A stretch of DNA of 49,818 nucleotides from the NCBI GenBank assembly GCA_035560795.1, contig DATMYV010000014.1, forward strand, positions 1 to 49,818, in the 5' to 3' direction. This DNA comes from Longilinea sp035560795 (GTDB lineage: Bacteria; Chloroflexota; Anaerolineae; Anaerolineales; Anaerolineaceae). Below, piece after piece: positions 1 to 8,598 of this stretch (position 1 is the first letter of the stretch; each line of letters opens with the position of its first letter). Below the pieces are notes generated by a model, which made no database searches, was not told the origin of the DNA, and was given only the letters and a program-made list of their open reading frames with translations. The position numbers were made by a program, and so were the translations under genes.

Positions 1-124
1 TTATAGGATTGATTATTATTTTGTTCCCGCTAGATCAATAAAATGACATAACATTCGAAAAATCACATTCTTAATTGATTTTCCTCGTACCTCGAAAAAC
101 CGATTCTCAGTACAAAATAATAAA

Positions 125-148
125 GGCACGGTGGCCTTGAACCGTGCC
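125..148 (-). terminator. Hairpin beyond a decayed clostripain gene
   Basis: GGCACGGT (125-132) pairs with ACCGTGCC (141-148) around an 8-nt loop. It lies 27 nt past the ancestral stop codon of the relic at 175-335. The intact clostripain-like gene has a matching hairpin (1371-1394) at a similar distance past its stop. The hairpin is therefore probably the old terminator retained with the relic. Whether it still functions is unknown. Confidence 0.5.
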
Positions 149-174
149 CTTGATCTCTGAATGAGATAATGAAA

Positions 175-335
175 TTACTTTACCTGAATTTGCTCGTAAG
201 ATTCTACCTGCTTGCGGTCGATCCCTCAAAACTAAAAACGAGGATGTAATCGCCGATAGCCGCATAAAACTGATTTTAGGTAAATCCATCCTCGTCACCG
301 GAAAAAGAACATACAAACGGTTTGTTTTTATAATT
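175..335 (-). pseudogene. Relic of the 3' end of a clostripain-like peptidase gene
   Basis: Reading the minus strand, TAT at 266 opens YAAIGDYILVFSFE. After a one-base slip near 225 it continues GIDRKQVESYEQIQVK and ends at TAA (177-175). This matches the C-terminus of the intact peptidase at 1415-3892 (YAAAGDYILGFIVE, then DLDGNQVAAYDQIKVQ). Upstream, GFT-stop-NQF aligns with GLTWKQL, so a Trp codon has become TAA at 276-278. Weaker similarity (NYKN-KPF..SFS against SYQDGKTL.FS) extends to about 335. One in-frame stop and one frameshift show decay. Only about the last 50 codons remain and no 5' part is visible in the window. Positions 1-174 otherwise hold only the hairpin at 125-148. Confidence 0.75.
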
Positions 336-637
336 TCAACATAGACTAGGTAGATTAGTGGACTAGACAACTACGATTTGATGATTGAATATGCATAAAT
401 CCGTGCAATACTGATAAGTAGAATAGTTTATTAACGAAAACTTTTGACCAAGGGTGCGTGGGTATCCAGCAATCATTGATCCCCCTTGCAGGTTGTCCTT
501 ACTTTTCTTGAAAAGAGGTGATGGCTGGCCATGCATTCATTGGAACGAACATGCAGCAGGGGCAAGGAGCTCTGTGGATTGGCTGATCTCGTTAGGGCAA
601 CCGGATACCTGCGTTGATTTTCCGAAAAGAGGTTGGT
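336..637. other. Intergenic stretch without a recognisable gene
   Basis: This AT-rich stretch precedes the secreted PKD-domain protein. Short open frames occur, for example from about 454, but none has a good ribosome site together with recognisable protein sequence. No tRNA or clear promoter was found. It presumably carries the promoter of the gene at 638. Confidence 0.4.
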
Positions 638-1321
638 ATGAAAACCAAATTCATTAACATGATCTTGGTTTTATTATTGGTGGCAGGCTTTTTTGGATTT
701 GCTCAACCGGTTAAGGCGGAGGTCACTCCCTGGCCGGTTGATGGTTTTTGGAATGAGCCCGCTGTACCTTCAATCTACGATTGGATCTACTTCGGTTTGT
801 ACGGTGAGACCCCGACAGATTGGGTATGCCATTGGAATTTTGGCGATGGAACGACCTACGATCAGTGTTACGTCGAAGGTGCCAAGCGGTACGCCAACGA
901 TGGTGACTACACGGTGAGTTTAGAGGTAACGAATTCACTCGGAGATGTTGGTTTCACCAGCCGGGTTCTCTCTGTGCGGACTCATGATGTGTCCATTACC
1001 AAGTTCACCGTGCCACAAAGCGCCAGGGCAGGCCAGACCCGCCAGATCACGGTCAGCATTAGCAATTCACGGTATCCCGAGAAGGTCCAGGTTGAGTTGT
1101 ATAAGGATAATTTTGTTTGGGTGGGAACATCGGTTCAAGACGTGCCAGTGCGGCCGGGCAACCGGACGACCACCTTTACTTTTAATTACACCTTTACGGC
1201 TGAAGATGCACGCGTGGGCAAGGTGACCTTCCACGCGATGGCCTTCATCATGGAAAACGGCGGTGATAATTGGCCAATGGATAACGATGTCGTGGCTTTG
1301 CCAACCCGCATCACCCGCTAG
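638..1321 (+). CDS. Secreted PKD-domain protein
   Basis: This is a 227-residue exported protein of unknown function. The ATG at 638 was chosen over a TTG at 614 because AGAGG ends 5 nt before it and a signal peptide begins there (MKTKF, then a hydrophobic run to about residue 24, cleavage near VKAE). The mature part has a PKD-type beta-sandwich with the signature WNFGDGTTYD and later YTVSLEVTNS, about residues 55-115. A second beta-rich region follows (VSITKFTVPQSARAGQTRQI onward) that resembles CARDB or other Ig-like adhesive folds. There is no C-terminal anchor, so it is probably released or loosely bound. It is convergent with the clostripain-like peptidase across a shared terminator. A binding or adhesion role is inference. 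Confidence 0.8.
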   Translation: MKTKFINMILVLLLVAGFFGFAQPVKAEVTPWPVDGFWNEPAVPSIYDWIYFGLYGETPTDWVCHWNFGDGTTYDQCYVEGAKRYANDGDYTVSLEVTNSLGDVGFTSRVLSVRTHDVSITKFTVPQSARAGQTRQITVSISNSRYPEKVQVELYKDNFVWVGTSVQDVPVRPGNRTTTFTFNYTFTAEDARVGKVTFHAMAFIMENGGDNWPMDNDVVALPTRITR

Positions 1322-1370
1322 GAGGTTGAGTAGCCCATTTTCGACAAATGCGCTATGACCTAAAATAAAA

Positions 1371-1394
1371 GACACGGTCCCAAAGGACCGTGTC
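1371..1394. terminator. Bidirectional intrinsic terminator
   Basis: GACACGGTCC (1371-1380) and GGACCGTGTC (1385-1394) form a perfect 10-bp stem with loop CAAA. The plus strand continues TGATTTTG and the minus strand continues TTTTATTTTA. It sits between two convergent genes (stops at 1321 and 1415) and can serve both. Confidence 0.85.
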
Positions 1395-1414
1395 TGATTT
1401 TGTTAAGGTCTGGA

Positions 1415-3892
1415 TCACTGCACCTTAATCTGATCGTAGGCAGCAACCTGGTTGCCGTCGAGGTCTTCAACGATAAAACCGAGGATGTAGTCGCCGGCAG
1501 CGGCGTAAAGCTGCTTCCAAGTCAAACCGGCTTCGCTGAAAGTCAACGTCTTACCGTCCTGGTAGGAGGTGGCTGTAACGTTGCCCTGGCTGTCGAGGTC
1601 GAGCCATTTTTCAGAGATGGTGAAGGTATCCCCCACCAACGGGACGATCTCATGCGGCGCGCTGGCCTGGTCGCCGGTGAAGCTGTCGACGCGCTGCAGC
1701 TGGCTGTTGGAGAAGTACAGCCGGGCAGCCAGTGAGTCGCCGCTTTGGGCATAGGTAAAGGTGCCGTCCACCGTGTATACGGCTTCCTCGGGTGTCGCGC
1801 CGTAGCTGGAAGGCGTCAGGAGCGCCTCAGCTGTAGTCTGCCCGTCGCTGATCGCGTAGACGATCGGTTCCCATGTAAATTGCATGTTGAAACCGCTGGC
1901 ATCCCAAACCGGATAATACACGCCGCTCAATTGTTGGGTGTCCGGGCTACTGAGATAGTCGGAATCAGCCACGTAGATCGAGTTGGCCGTTGAGTCGTAG
2001 TAGCCAAGCAGGAATTTGATGTAGCCAAGATTCTGGCCGGAAATTTCAGCACTCATGTCGATGGAATCGCCCGGTGTGACATTATTTTTCGAAAGCGTCA
2101 CATCCGAGATCTGGATGCCGCCAGAGGCAGGAGCACGCACAGCAGTACTGGGTATGACTGCGTTGCGCGTCGATTGCTGGAAGGATTGGCCTGAATAGTG
2201 ATAAGCGAGGAAGTCATCCCACAACGATTCTGTGGCAAAACGGTTGGCAACGCCAGTATAGGATTGAGCGCCCGCAACCGGTGACTGGTAAAGACTGGAA
2301 TTGGGGAAATAAATCGAAATGCCAGTTGCTCCTGGTTTTTGCGATCCATGCCGTTCTGCGACGATGGCTGTCTGGATGGCGGCGATCAAAGCATTTGATG
2401 CTTCACCTACGTCCCGTTTACCGGCTGAACGGGCAACCAGCTCCGAAAAGTTGCCCAGATCGATGAAGGATGCTGGTACCTGAGTGCCAAAAATGGACGT
2501 GAATGATTGTGCGTAGGAACGAGCCTGCGCCACATAGCGTTGATCTGCGGATTGAAGCGTGAAAGCCAGATTGTTCAAGGCATCATTGACGGCAGGAATG
2601 CTCGATAAATCAACCGCAGTCAGGGTAATATCCCGGCTTAACTGGCGCGAAACCTGATCGGCCGAAGGAACGCTGGCGGCGCCGAAGAGACCATTAATAG
2701 TCGAACCCCGGCCGACGAAGTTCGCTCGTGCCTGGTCATCGACAATTCGCTCATCCTCCGTAATGTAGCTGTCGACAATTAATTTACTAAGATCGGCTCC
2801 GTCGATGCTGGGATTGTTCGTCAATTCTGTCAAGAAAGCGGTGTAGGCCCAGCCAAGGGAAGGCTCTGTTTCTTCTGATACCACGGCATAACGGCCGTGG
2901 GGTCCTAGTGCTGTTAGCACTTCAATCTGGCTCATCAAACAGGCATCCAACCCAATCATTTCAAATTTATCAATGCCTGTCTGCCCGCGGATATCTGCCA
3001 GTGCCTGATCGAGTTGGTAGAGATACAACGCGTTTCCAATGGCACTGGTGATGGGCATGTTCGAATTACCGCGTGAGGTTGAAGTTGGATCGGTAAACCC
3101 GCCTGGCCACCCCATGCCGTGATCTGAAAGAATGAGGGCGTATTTGTCGGCAGGATATGCCTTTACCGCCCAGGTGACAAAGTCCACCATTGTCTGACCG
3201 TTGGACATATTGACTTCGCCCAGATCCGAAATCTCTTCAGAATTAATCTTATCTAAATTGTCATCCTGAGTGACGTAAAACCGTTTGGTCGAGGTCCAGT
3301 TGCCATCGCCCTGGTAAGCGCCTGCAAAACGATCAATTTGGGCGACAATTTGGACATTGCTGGATGAACCGACCCGTTCAGCTTCATTCAAATCGAAATA
3401 AATATCTTGTTCAAGAACTTTATCATCAGCATCCTGGTAAAGCATCACGGTCCAGGTATCGCCCGTGGTGGCAGCTGAAGGCACGCGGGTTGGACGTTTG
3501 GTTGGCGTCGAGAGCACAGTTTGCGGCATTACCTGCGTGGCTTCAAGAAAGTCATTGGTGGGCAAGGCCTGTTGATCACCCGTTGTGGAACCACCATTAA
3601 GCATCCCGGGAAGCACAAAAATGGCAAAAAGGACAATGAGAATGATAATGACGAGCGGAGATTTGAAAAGACCAGAGGGAAGCCCCGTACCGGTACCGCC
3701 GCCTGAGAATCCGCCGCCTGAATAACCACCGCTGCCGGAGGAACCCCCACCGCCCGAAGTAGATTGCGTGCTCGAAGGACGGGAGGGTTGTTCCCGTTGG
3801 GGTGTGTCTGCGCGCCCGCTGGGTCCGCCACCGGAACCAGCCGGTCGGCGCCGGTCAACGCGGACTGTGGGTTTATTATCGTTCATAGCCAT
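1415..3892 (-). CDS. Membrane-anchored clostripain-like (C11) cysteine peptidase
   Basis: This 825-residue protein carries a C11/clostripain peptidase domain of the CD clan. The start is the ATG at 3892, where GAAAGG lies 7 nt upstream; the ATG at 3910 has no such site. The N-terminus (about 1-75) is Arg-, Pro- and Gly/Ser-rich. One transmembrane helix follows (about 78-97), so the catalytic part should face outward. The peptidase begins near TWTVMLYQDADD (about 146). The expected catalytic His is in LILSDHGMGW (His258) and the Cys in GLDACLMSQ (Cys318). The remaining C-terminal part is beta-rich and not assigned. C11 enzymes usually cleave after Arg or Lys and many self-process; specificity cannot be read here. 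A decayed partial copy lies at 175-335. Confidence 0.87.
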   Translation of the reverse strand: MAMNDNKPTVRVDRRRPAGSGGGPSGRADTPQREQPSRPSSTQSTSGGGGSSGSGGYSGGGFSGGGTGTGLPSGLFKSPLVIIILIVLFAIFVLPGMLNGGSTTGDQQALPTNDFLEATQVMPQTVLSTPTKRPTRVPSAATTGDTWTVMLYQDADDKVLEQDIYFDLNEAERVGSSSNVQIVAQIDRFAGAYQGDGNWTSTKRFYVTQDDNLDKINSEEISDLGEVNMSNGQTMVDFVTWAVKAYPADKYALILSDHGMGWPGGFTDPTSTSRGNSNMPITSAIGNALYLYQLDQALADIRGQTGIDKFEMIGLDACLMSQIEVLTALGPHGRYAVVSEETEPSLGWAYTAFLTELTNNPSIDGADLSKLIVDSYITEDERIVDDQARANFVGRGSTINGLFGAASVPSADQVSRQLSRDITLTAVDLSSIPAVNDALNNLAFTLQSADQRYVAQARSYAQSFTSIFGTQVPASFIDLGNFSELVARSAGKRDVGEASNALIAAIQTAIVAERHGSQKPGATGISIYFPNSSLYQSPVAGAQSYTGVANRFATESLWDDFLAYHYSGQSFQQSTRNAVIPSTAVRAPASGGIQISDVTLSKNNVTPGDSIDMSAEISGQNLGYIKFLLGYYDSTANSIYVADSDYLSSPDTQQLSGVYYPVWDASGFNMQFTWEPIVYAISDGQTTAEALLTPSSYGATPEEAVYTVDGTFTYAQSGDSLAARLYFSNSQLQRVDSFTGDQASAPHEIVPLVGDTFTISEKWLDLDSQGNVTATSYQDGKTLTFSEAGLTWKQLYAAAGDYILGFIVEDLDGNQVAAYDQIKVQ

Positions 3893-3973
3893 TTTGCGAC
3901 CTTTCAGCATGCCCTTGGGAAATAGTTGGGAGATATTCGGCTACAGGAGATTCTGGAATTGTGGTTTGTTTCG

Positions 3974-3979
3974 ATTATA
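3974..3979 (-). promoter_or_regulatory. Possible -10 box of the clostripain-like gene
   Basis: TATAAT lies on the minus strand about 80 nt before the start codon at 3892. No good -35 box is seen at 16-18 bp, so this is a weak call. The rest of 3893-4107 shows no gene. Confidence 0.35.
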
Positions 3980-4107
3980 CATTATTGAGCTGTATTTGGC
4001 CGGTAGAGAGAGGAAAAATCGTGACCAGCCCGCTAACGCCTAGTGCAATTCCCTCGCTTTTGTCCCAAAGTCAGAGATGATGATTGTTGGGATCAAAATT
4101 AACTGCA

Positions 4108-4137
4108 AAGAGGAGGACCGGAAAATGTCCTCCTCTT
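4108..4137. terminator. Intrinsic terminator hairpin
   Basis: AAGAGGAGGAC (4108-4118) pairs perfectly with GTCCTCCTCTT (4127-4137) over 11 bp. The plus strand continues GTTTTCG. It lies 55 nt past the stop of the minus-strand gene at 4192-4680. On the minus strand the run of T is weak (TGCAGTTAATTTTG), so efficiency for that gene is uncertain. Confidence 0.6.
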
Positions 4138-4191
4138 GTTTTCGTAAATAAACTGATGAAATGAAGTTTGCCAATACCAATTTACAGATTC

Positions 4192-4680
4192 TCATTGACC
4201 TATTATGGCCGCAAGGTCTTTCAATACGGATTGCTCTGCGCCATCCACGACTGATTTCGCGCCGATGCCAAGAAATCCACCAGTTTTTGTTTCTGCCGTT
4301 TCGCGGGCCATATCCAGCAGGAAACGCTTAAAGCCATCTCCGCCGGTTAAACCTGAAACAATTCCAACGGCATCTGCAATGATTTTCTTCAATTCACCCT
4401 GAACGCTCGCCGGATCTTTTGTTTCAAACTGAACGGTATTTTCCCTGGCATCTTTGAAATCCATGCCTTTCATTAATTCAAGTAAATCATCCACTACTAC
4501 ACCATAGCCGCTGCCGCCAGGTTTTACGGATAATTCCTGGGCGAATTTACTGGCGGAAAATACTTCCTTAATGGTTTCAAAGACTCCTCCACTGGCCATG
4601 GATACAATGGTGGAAGCGGCGCCGGGGGCGCTAACCAACGTTTTCAATTGTTCAGGGGTAACCTGATCTTTTAAGCTCAT
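4192..4680 (-). CDS. Hypothetical protein, 162 residues
   Basis: I do not recognise a family. The gene looks real: ATG at 4680 follows AAGGAG by 8 nt, and the frame is open to a hairpin terminator. The product is soluble, with no signal peptide or membrane helix, and is rich in small residues and helices. It has Gly/Ala-rich patches (GGSGYGVVVDDLL, then VSGLTGGDGF) and a C-terminal GGFLGIGAKSV segment. Charged residues are balanced and there is no Cys, so metal or disulfide chemistry is unlikely. It is a single gene between the clostripain-like peptidase and the divergent M16 peptidase. Function is unknown. Confidence 0.7.
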   Translation of the reverse strand: MSLKDQVTPEQLKTLVSAPGAASTIVSMASGGVFETIKEVFSASKFAQELSVKPGGSGYGVVVDDLLELMKGMDFKDARENTVQFETKDPASVQGELKKIIADAVGIVSGLTGGDGFKRFLLDMARETAETKTGGFLGIGAKSVVDGAEQSVLKDLAAIIGQ

Positions 4681-4975
4681 TTTTTGACTCCTTCTTCAAT
4701 AACCTTGTTCTTAATATGGCGACAAAAGGGTGACTGCCAATTATACGGTTCCACACCATTTACCATTGATCCTTTATACACAATAAATAATATAACACAA
4801 CGTACGGATGAGATGTCTAAACAAATAATCCGGTGGACGATTTACAAAAGCCCCTGATTATGGAAATTGACAATCCAATTGCGGTAAAATTCCAAAGTCC
4901 GGCCTGACGGTTTTTCAGGCCGAAAATGGAAAGAATAATTTCAAAAGGTCGTTACCGGGAGATTAAGGATTACCT

Positions 4976-7879
4976 ATGACTACAATGCACGGTTTTTTAC
5001 TGGTTCGTGAGCAACAAATTAATGAGATTAATTCCATGGCGCGACTTTACCGGCATGAGCGTACCGGGGCGCAATTGCTCTCGCTGGAAAACGAGGATGA
5101 GAACAAGGTGTTCGGCATTACTTTTCGCACCCCGCCGGTGGATTCAACTGGCGTCGCGCACATCATGGAACATTCGGTGCTGTGCGGTTCGCGCAAGTAT
5201 CCGGTCAAAGAACCGTTTGTCGAACTGATGAAGGGCTCGCTGAACACCTTCCTAAATGCCTTCACCTTCCCGGATAAGACCTGTTATCCGGTTGCCAGCC
5301 AGAATGTTCAGGATTTTTATAATCTGATTGATGTCTATCTGGACGCGGTATTGTATCCGAACTTAACCAGGCATACCTTTGAGCAAGAAGGCTGGCATTT
5401 TGAGCTTGAGTCACTAAACGCGGAAATAGCATATAAGGGCGTGGTGTACAACGAAATGAAAGGGGCTTATTCGACCCCCGACGAGGTGTTGTCGCAGCAA
5501 AGCCAGGCGGTCATTTTCCCTGATAATACCTACCATCAAGATTCTGGCGGTGATCCGCGAGCGATTCCAGACCTGACTTATGAAGGATTCAAAGCCTTTC
5601 ATAACCAGTATTACCATCCCTCAAATGCATTTATATATTTCTACGGGGACGACGATCCTGGAAACCGCCTTAAGATCATCGATGCCTATTTACAGGATTT
5701 CGATCTGCGTGCAGTCGATTCAACTGTACCCGTGCAGGCCTTTTTTAAGGCACCCAGGCGTGCCGCCTTTGGTTACGAAATCGCTCCCGAAGAGGAAGCA
5801 CCAAAAGCAATGCTCACGCTTAACTGGCTGCTGCCGGACGGCGCTGACCCAACTGAAAAGTATGCCTTTTCTATTCTAAACGAAGTCCTGATTGGCACAC
5901 CAGCCTCGCCGCTGCGAAAGGCATTGATTGATTCTAGCCTGGGCGAGGATTTAGCCGGGCGCGGCATTGAAACTGGCCTGGCCCAAATGTTCATGTCCGT
6001 GGGTATGAAAGGCATCCAGCCGACGGATTTGGAAAAGGTTGAGGGATTGATTCTTACCACCCTGAAAAAGCTGGTTCAGGACGGGATTGATAGAGATGCA
6101 ATCGCCGCTGCTATGAATACGGTGGAATTCAGCCTGCGCGAAAATAATACAGGTTCTTTTCCGCGCGGACTGGGACTCATGCTGCGAACATTGGATTCCT
6201 GGTTATACGATCGGGATCCGTTCGGTCTGCTTAAATTTGAACAACCCTTGAGTGAAATTAGGGAAAAGATTCGGAGTGGGCGATATTTTGAACAGCTTAT
6301 TGACCGGCATCTGGTAAATAATCCGCACCGGGCGACTGTTACCTTGCTGCCGGATGCCGAACTGGCACAACAGAGAGAAGCCGCGGAATTGGCCCGCTTG
6401 AAATCTGCGCGTGATGGAATGACCAAAGGACAATTGGAGGCCATTGTTCAAAACACGGTTGAGCTTAGGCTGCGCCAGGAAACACCGGATACACCTGAAG
6501 CATTGGCTACCATCCCGGTTTTGCAGCTCAAGGACCTGGAGACGAAAATCCGCCGCATTCCAACACAGGAGAAAAAAGAGGGACCTGTTCCCATATTGTT
6601 TCACAATTTATTTACCAACGGCATTCTTTATCTGGATTTGGGCTTTGATTTGCATACGATACCGCAAGAACTGTTGACTTATATACCACTCTTTGCGCGA
6701 GCTTTGTTGGAAACCGGCACCGAGCATATGGATTTTGTTGCCCTTATTCAGAAAATTGGAAGAAACACCGGCGGTATCCACCATACTCTTTTCCACTCGA
6801 CTATTCCCTCATCCTGCAAGTCCACCAGTTGGCTATTTTTGCGTGCCAAAGCCATGGTCCCGCAGAAAGAAGAACTCTTTGGAATCTTGAAGGAAGTTCT
6901 CAACACTGCACGGTTGGATGACCGTGATCGTCTGCGGCAGATGGTGCTAGAGGATAAAGCCGGATTTGAATCCATGCTGACCGAATCCGGTCACCGATTT
7001 GTCAACATGCGCATTAAGGCTGGCTTCAACGAAGCTGATTGGGCAGCAGAACAAATGAGCGGCATCAGCCAGCTTATTTTCTTGCGCAGCCTGGTGGATG
7101 AGATGGACGCGAATTGGCCGGCAGTTAAGGCAGCACTTGAGCAGATCCGAAACCTCCTGGTGAGGCAAGGCAGTATGATCGCCAATATCACCCTGGATGA
7201 AAAAAATTGGGAAATTATGAAACCCGATTTACAGGAATTCCTGTCCAGTTTCCCAACAGAGGCATCCAAGTCAGTATCCTGGCAACTACCTTCGATGGAG
7301 CAACCTGAGGCAATTACTTTGCCAAGTCAGGTAAATTTCGTCGGTAAGGGGGTAAATCTTTACCAGACAGGCTACAAGTTCCATGGTTCTCTCCTTGTGA
7401 TATTGCAATATCTGCGCAGCACCTGGTTGTGGGAACGCGTACGCGTACAAGGCGGAGCTTATGGCGGAATGGGTGCATTCGACCGTTTTTCCGGTGTGTT
7501 CAGTTTGCTTTCTTACCGCGATCCAAACCTGGATAAGACCCTCTCGATTTACGATCAGACTGCGGAGTTTTTACGAACGCTGAAACTTGACAAGGCAGAA
7601 ATGAGCAAGGCGATCATCGGAACCATTGGCGAATTGGATGCATACCAACTTCCAGATGCCAAGGGATATACCGCCTTGACACGCCATTTGTTAGGCGTAA
7701 GTGATCAGGAACGTCAGCGCATCCGTGATGAAGTGTTAAACGCGAAGAAAAACCATTTCCATGAGATTGCCAGGATATTGGACGAATTTACCAGCCGGGG
7801 TACGGTGGTTGCAATGGGGTCGCCCCAGGCAGTCGATGCCTGCCAGGTGCCGTGGGCCAGAATCAATCGGATCCTATAG
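4976..7879 (+). CDS. Presequence-protease-like M16C metallopeptidase
   Basis: This is a 967-residue zinc peptidase of the M16C group (PreP/Cym1/HypA-like), enzymes that degrade unfolded peptides inside a closed chamber formed by two halves. The inverted zinc motif HxxEH is present as HIMEH (62-66). The third zinc ligand is expected in VVYNEMKGAYS (Glu160), about the usual distance downstream. The length fits the roughly 970-residue single-chain family. The C-terminal half carries the expected RVQGGAYGGMG-type segment near residue 825, which completes the active site in this family. There is no signal peptide, so it should be cytoplasmic. The ATG at 4976 follows AAGGA by 8 nt. It is a single gene ending at a terminator shared with the convergent acetyltransferase. 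Confidence 0.92.
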   Translation: MTTMHGFLLVREQQINEINSMARLYRHERTGAQLLSLENEDENKVFGITFRTPPVDSTGVAHIMEHSVLCGSRKYPVKEPFVELMKGSLNTFLNAFTFPDKTCYPVASQNVQDFYNLIDVYLDAVLYPNLTRHTFEQEGWHFELESLNAEIAYKGVVYNEMKGAYSTPDEVLSQQSQAVIFPDNTYHQDSGGDPRAIPDLTYEGFKAFHNQYYHPSNAFIYFYGDDDPGNRLKIIDAYLQDFDLRAVDSTVPVQAFFKAPRRAAFGYEIAPEEEAPKAMLTLNWLLPDGADPTEKYAFSILNEVLIGTPASPLRKALIDSSLGEDLAGRGIETGLAQMFMSVGMKGIQPTDLEKVEGLILTTLKKLVQDGIDRDAIAAAMNTVEFSLRENNTGSFPRGLGLMLRTLDSWLYDRDPFGLLKFEQPLSEIREKIRSGRYFEQLIDRHLVNNPHRATVTLLPDAELAQQREAAELARLKSARDGMTKGQLEAIVQNTVELRLRQETPDTPEALATIPVLQLKDLETKIRRIPTQEKKEGPVPILFHNLFTNGILYLDLGFDLHTIPQELLTYIPLFARALLETGTEHMDFVALIQKIGRNTGGIHHTLFHSTIPSSCKSTSWLFLRAKAMVPQKEELFGILKEVLNTARLDDRDRLRQMVLEDKAGFESMLTESGHRFVNMRIKAGFNEADWAAEQMSGISQLIFLRSLVDEMDANWPAVKAALEQIRNLLVRQGSMIANITLDEKNWEIMKPDLQEFLSSFPTEASKSVSWQLPSMEQPEAITLPSQVNFVGKGVNLYQTGYKFHGSLLVILQYLRSTWLWERVRVQGGAYGGMGAFDRFSGVFSLLSYRDPNLDKTLSIYDQTAEFLRTLKLDKAEMSKAIIGTIGELDAYQLPDAKGYTALTRHLLGVSDQERQRIRDEVLNAKKNHFHEIARILDEFTSRGTVVAMGSPQAVDACQVPWARINRIL

Positions 7880-7903
7880 GCACATCCAAACGAAAAAAAG
7901 GCG

Positions 7904-7926
7904 CAGCCTGGTTCTTCGCCAGGCTG
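7904..7926. terminator. Shared terminator of convergent genes
   Basis: CAGCCTGG (7904-7911) pairs with CCAGGCTG (7919-7926). On the minus strand the stem is followed by CGCC and then seven T residues, good for the acetyltransferase gene. On the plus strand the tail is TGTTGTT, weaker for the M16 peptidase gene. Confidence 0.75.
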
Positions 7927-7957
7927 TGTTGTTATCTACGGTTTGGATATTGATTAT

Positions 7958-8521
7958 TCAGGCACGGGGATTTTTTGCGCGGAATTCATCTTCAAGAATA
8001 CTCAACAGGATAAAATCGCTGAACTCGTGATTGAAGAAATAGCCATCCCGCTGGATGCCTTCACGTTGAAAGCCCATTTTTTCGTAAAAGGCCAGCGCCT
8101 TGTGATTGAAGCCAACAACGCCGATCGAGATCCGATGCATCGCCAGTGTGCCGAAGGCATATTCCATTAGCAGGGTGATTGCCTCTGTGCCGAATCCTTT
8201 ACCCTGGCAGGATTTTTCAGCGATGATCATGGTCAGGTCGGTGGTGCGCCATGGCGGGAAAATACGCAGCAAGCCACATTCGCCAATGGGGTTGCCCGTC
8301 CCGCGTACCTCGATGATAAACCAGACCCGGCTGGGATCGTCTTTATTATGGTCAAACCAGGCTTCGGTAGAGTGAACCGTGGAGGGATAGACCTCACCGG
8401 TCAGGCTGCGAATTTCCGGGTCGTTATTCCAGCTGACTAACAACGGCAGGTCGGATTTCTCCAGCGGCCGGAGTTGCACGCTTTTACCAATGAGGAAGGC
8501 TGCAAAAGGAGAAGGGGACAT
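7958..8521 (-). CDS. GNAT N-acetyltransferase (RimJ/RimL type)
   Basis: This 187-residue GNAT enzyme transfers an acetyl group from acetyl-CoA to an unidentified amine. ATG at 8521 was chosen because GGAG lies 7 nt upstream and the domain begins there (LIGKSVQLRPLEKSDLPLL). The acetyl-CoA motif A is EKSCQGKGFGTEAI (Q-x-x-G-x-G-like). It is followed by the family's late segment VVGFNHKALAFYEKMGFQREG. The closing residues KLE-type are replaced by a short charged tail. RimJ/RimL relatives include ribosomal-protein and spermidine acetyltransferases; the substrate cannot be deduced. The gene lies 77 nt downstream of the ABC exporter operon and may be read through from it. Confidence 0.87.
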   Translation of the reverse strand: MSPSPFAAFLIGKSVQLRPLEKSDLPLLVSWNNDPEIRSLTGEVYPSTVHSTEAWFDHNKDDPSRVWFIIEVRGTGNPIGECGLLRIFPPWRTTDLTMIIAEKSCQGKGFGTEAITLLMEYAFGTLAMHRISIGVVGFNHKALAFYEKMGFQREGIQRDGYFFNHEFSDFILLSILEDEFRAKNPRA

Positions 8522-8598
8522 GGATTTACTCCGATGAACCTGTGGGAAAAATTCAGAACCGGCGGTTTTATAAAAAACCGCCGGTTCCATCGATCGAG

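Noticed and set aside
107..370. An 87-residue minus-strand open frame at the left end
   Set aside because: The similarity to the clostripain C-terminus is in other frames of the same stretch; the continuous frame itself resembles nothing and arises from the decayed gene.
454..657. Plus-strand frame of 67 residues upstream of the PKD protein
   Set aside because: It has no ribosome site, overlaps the start of the better gene, and its sequence shows no recognisable fold.
4900..4922. Inverted repeat CGGCCTGA/TCAGGCCG upstream of the M16 peptidase
   Set aside because: No T-run fits a terminator and there is no adjacent regulator; too little to call an operator.
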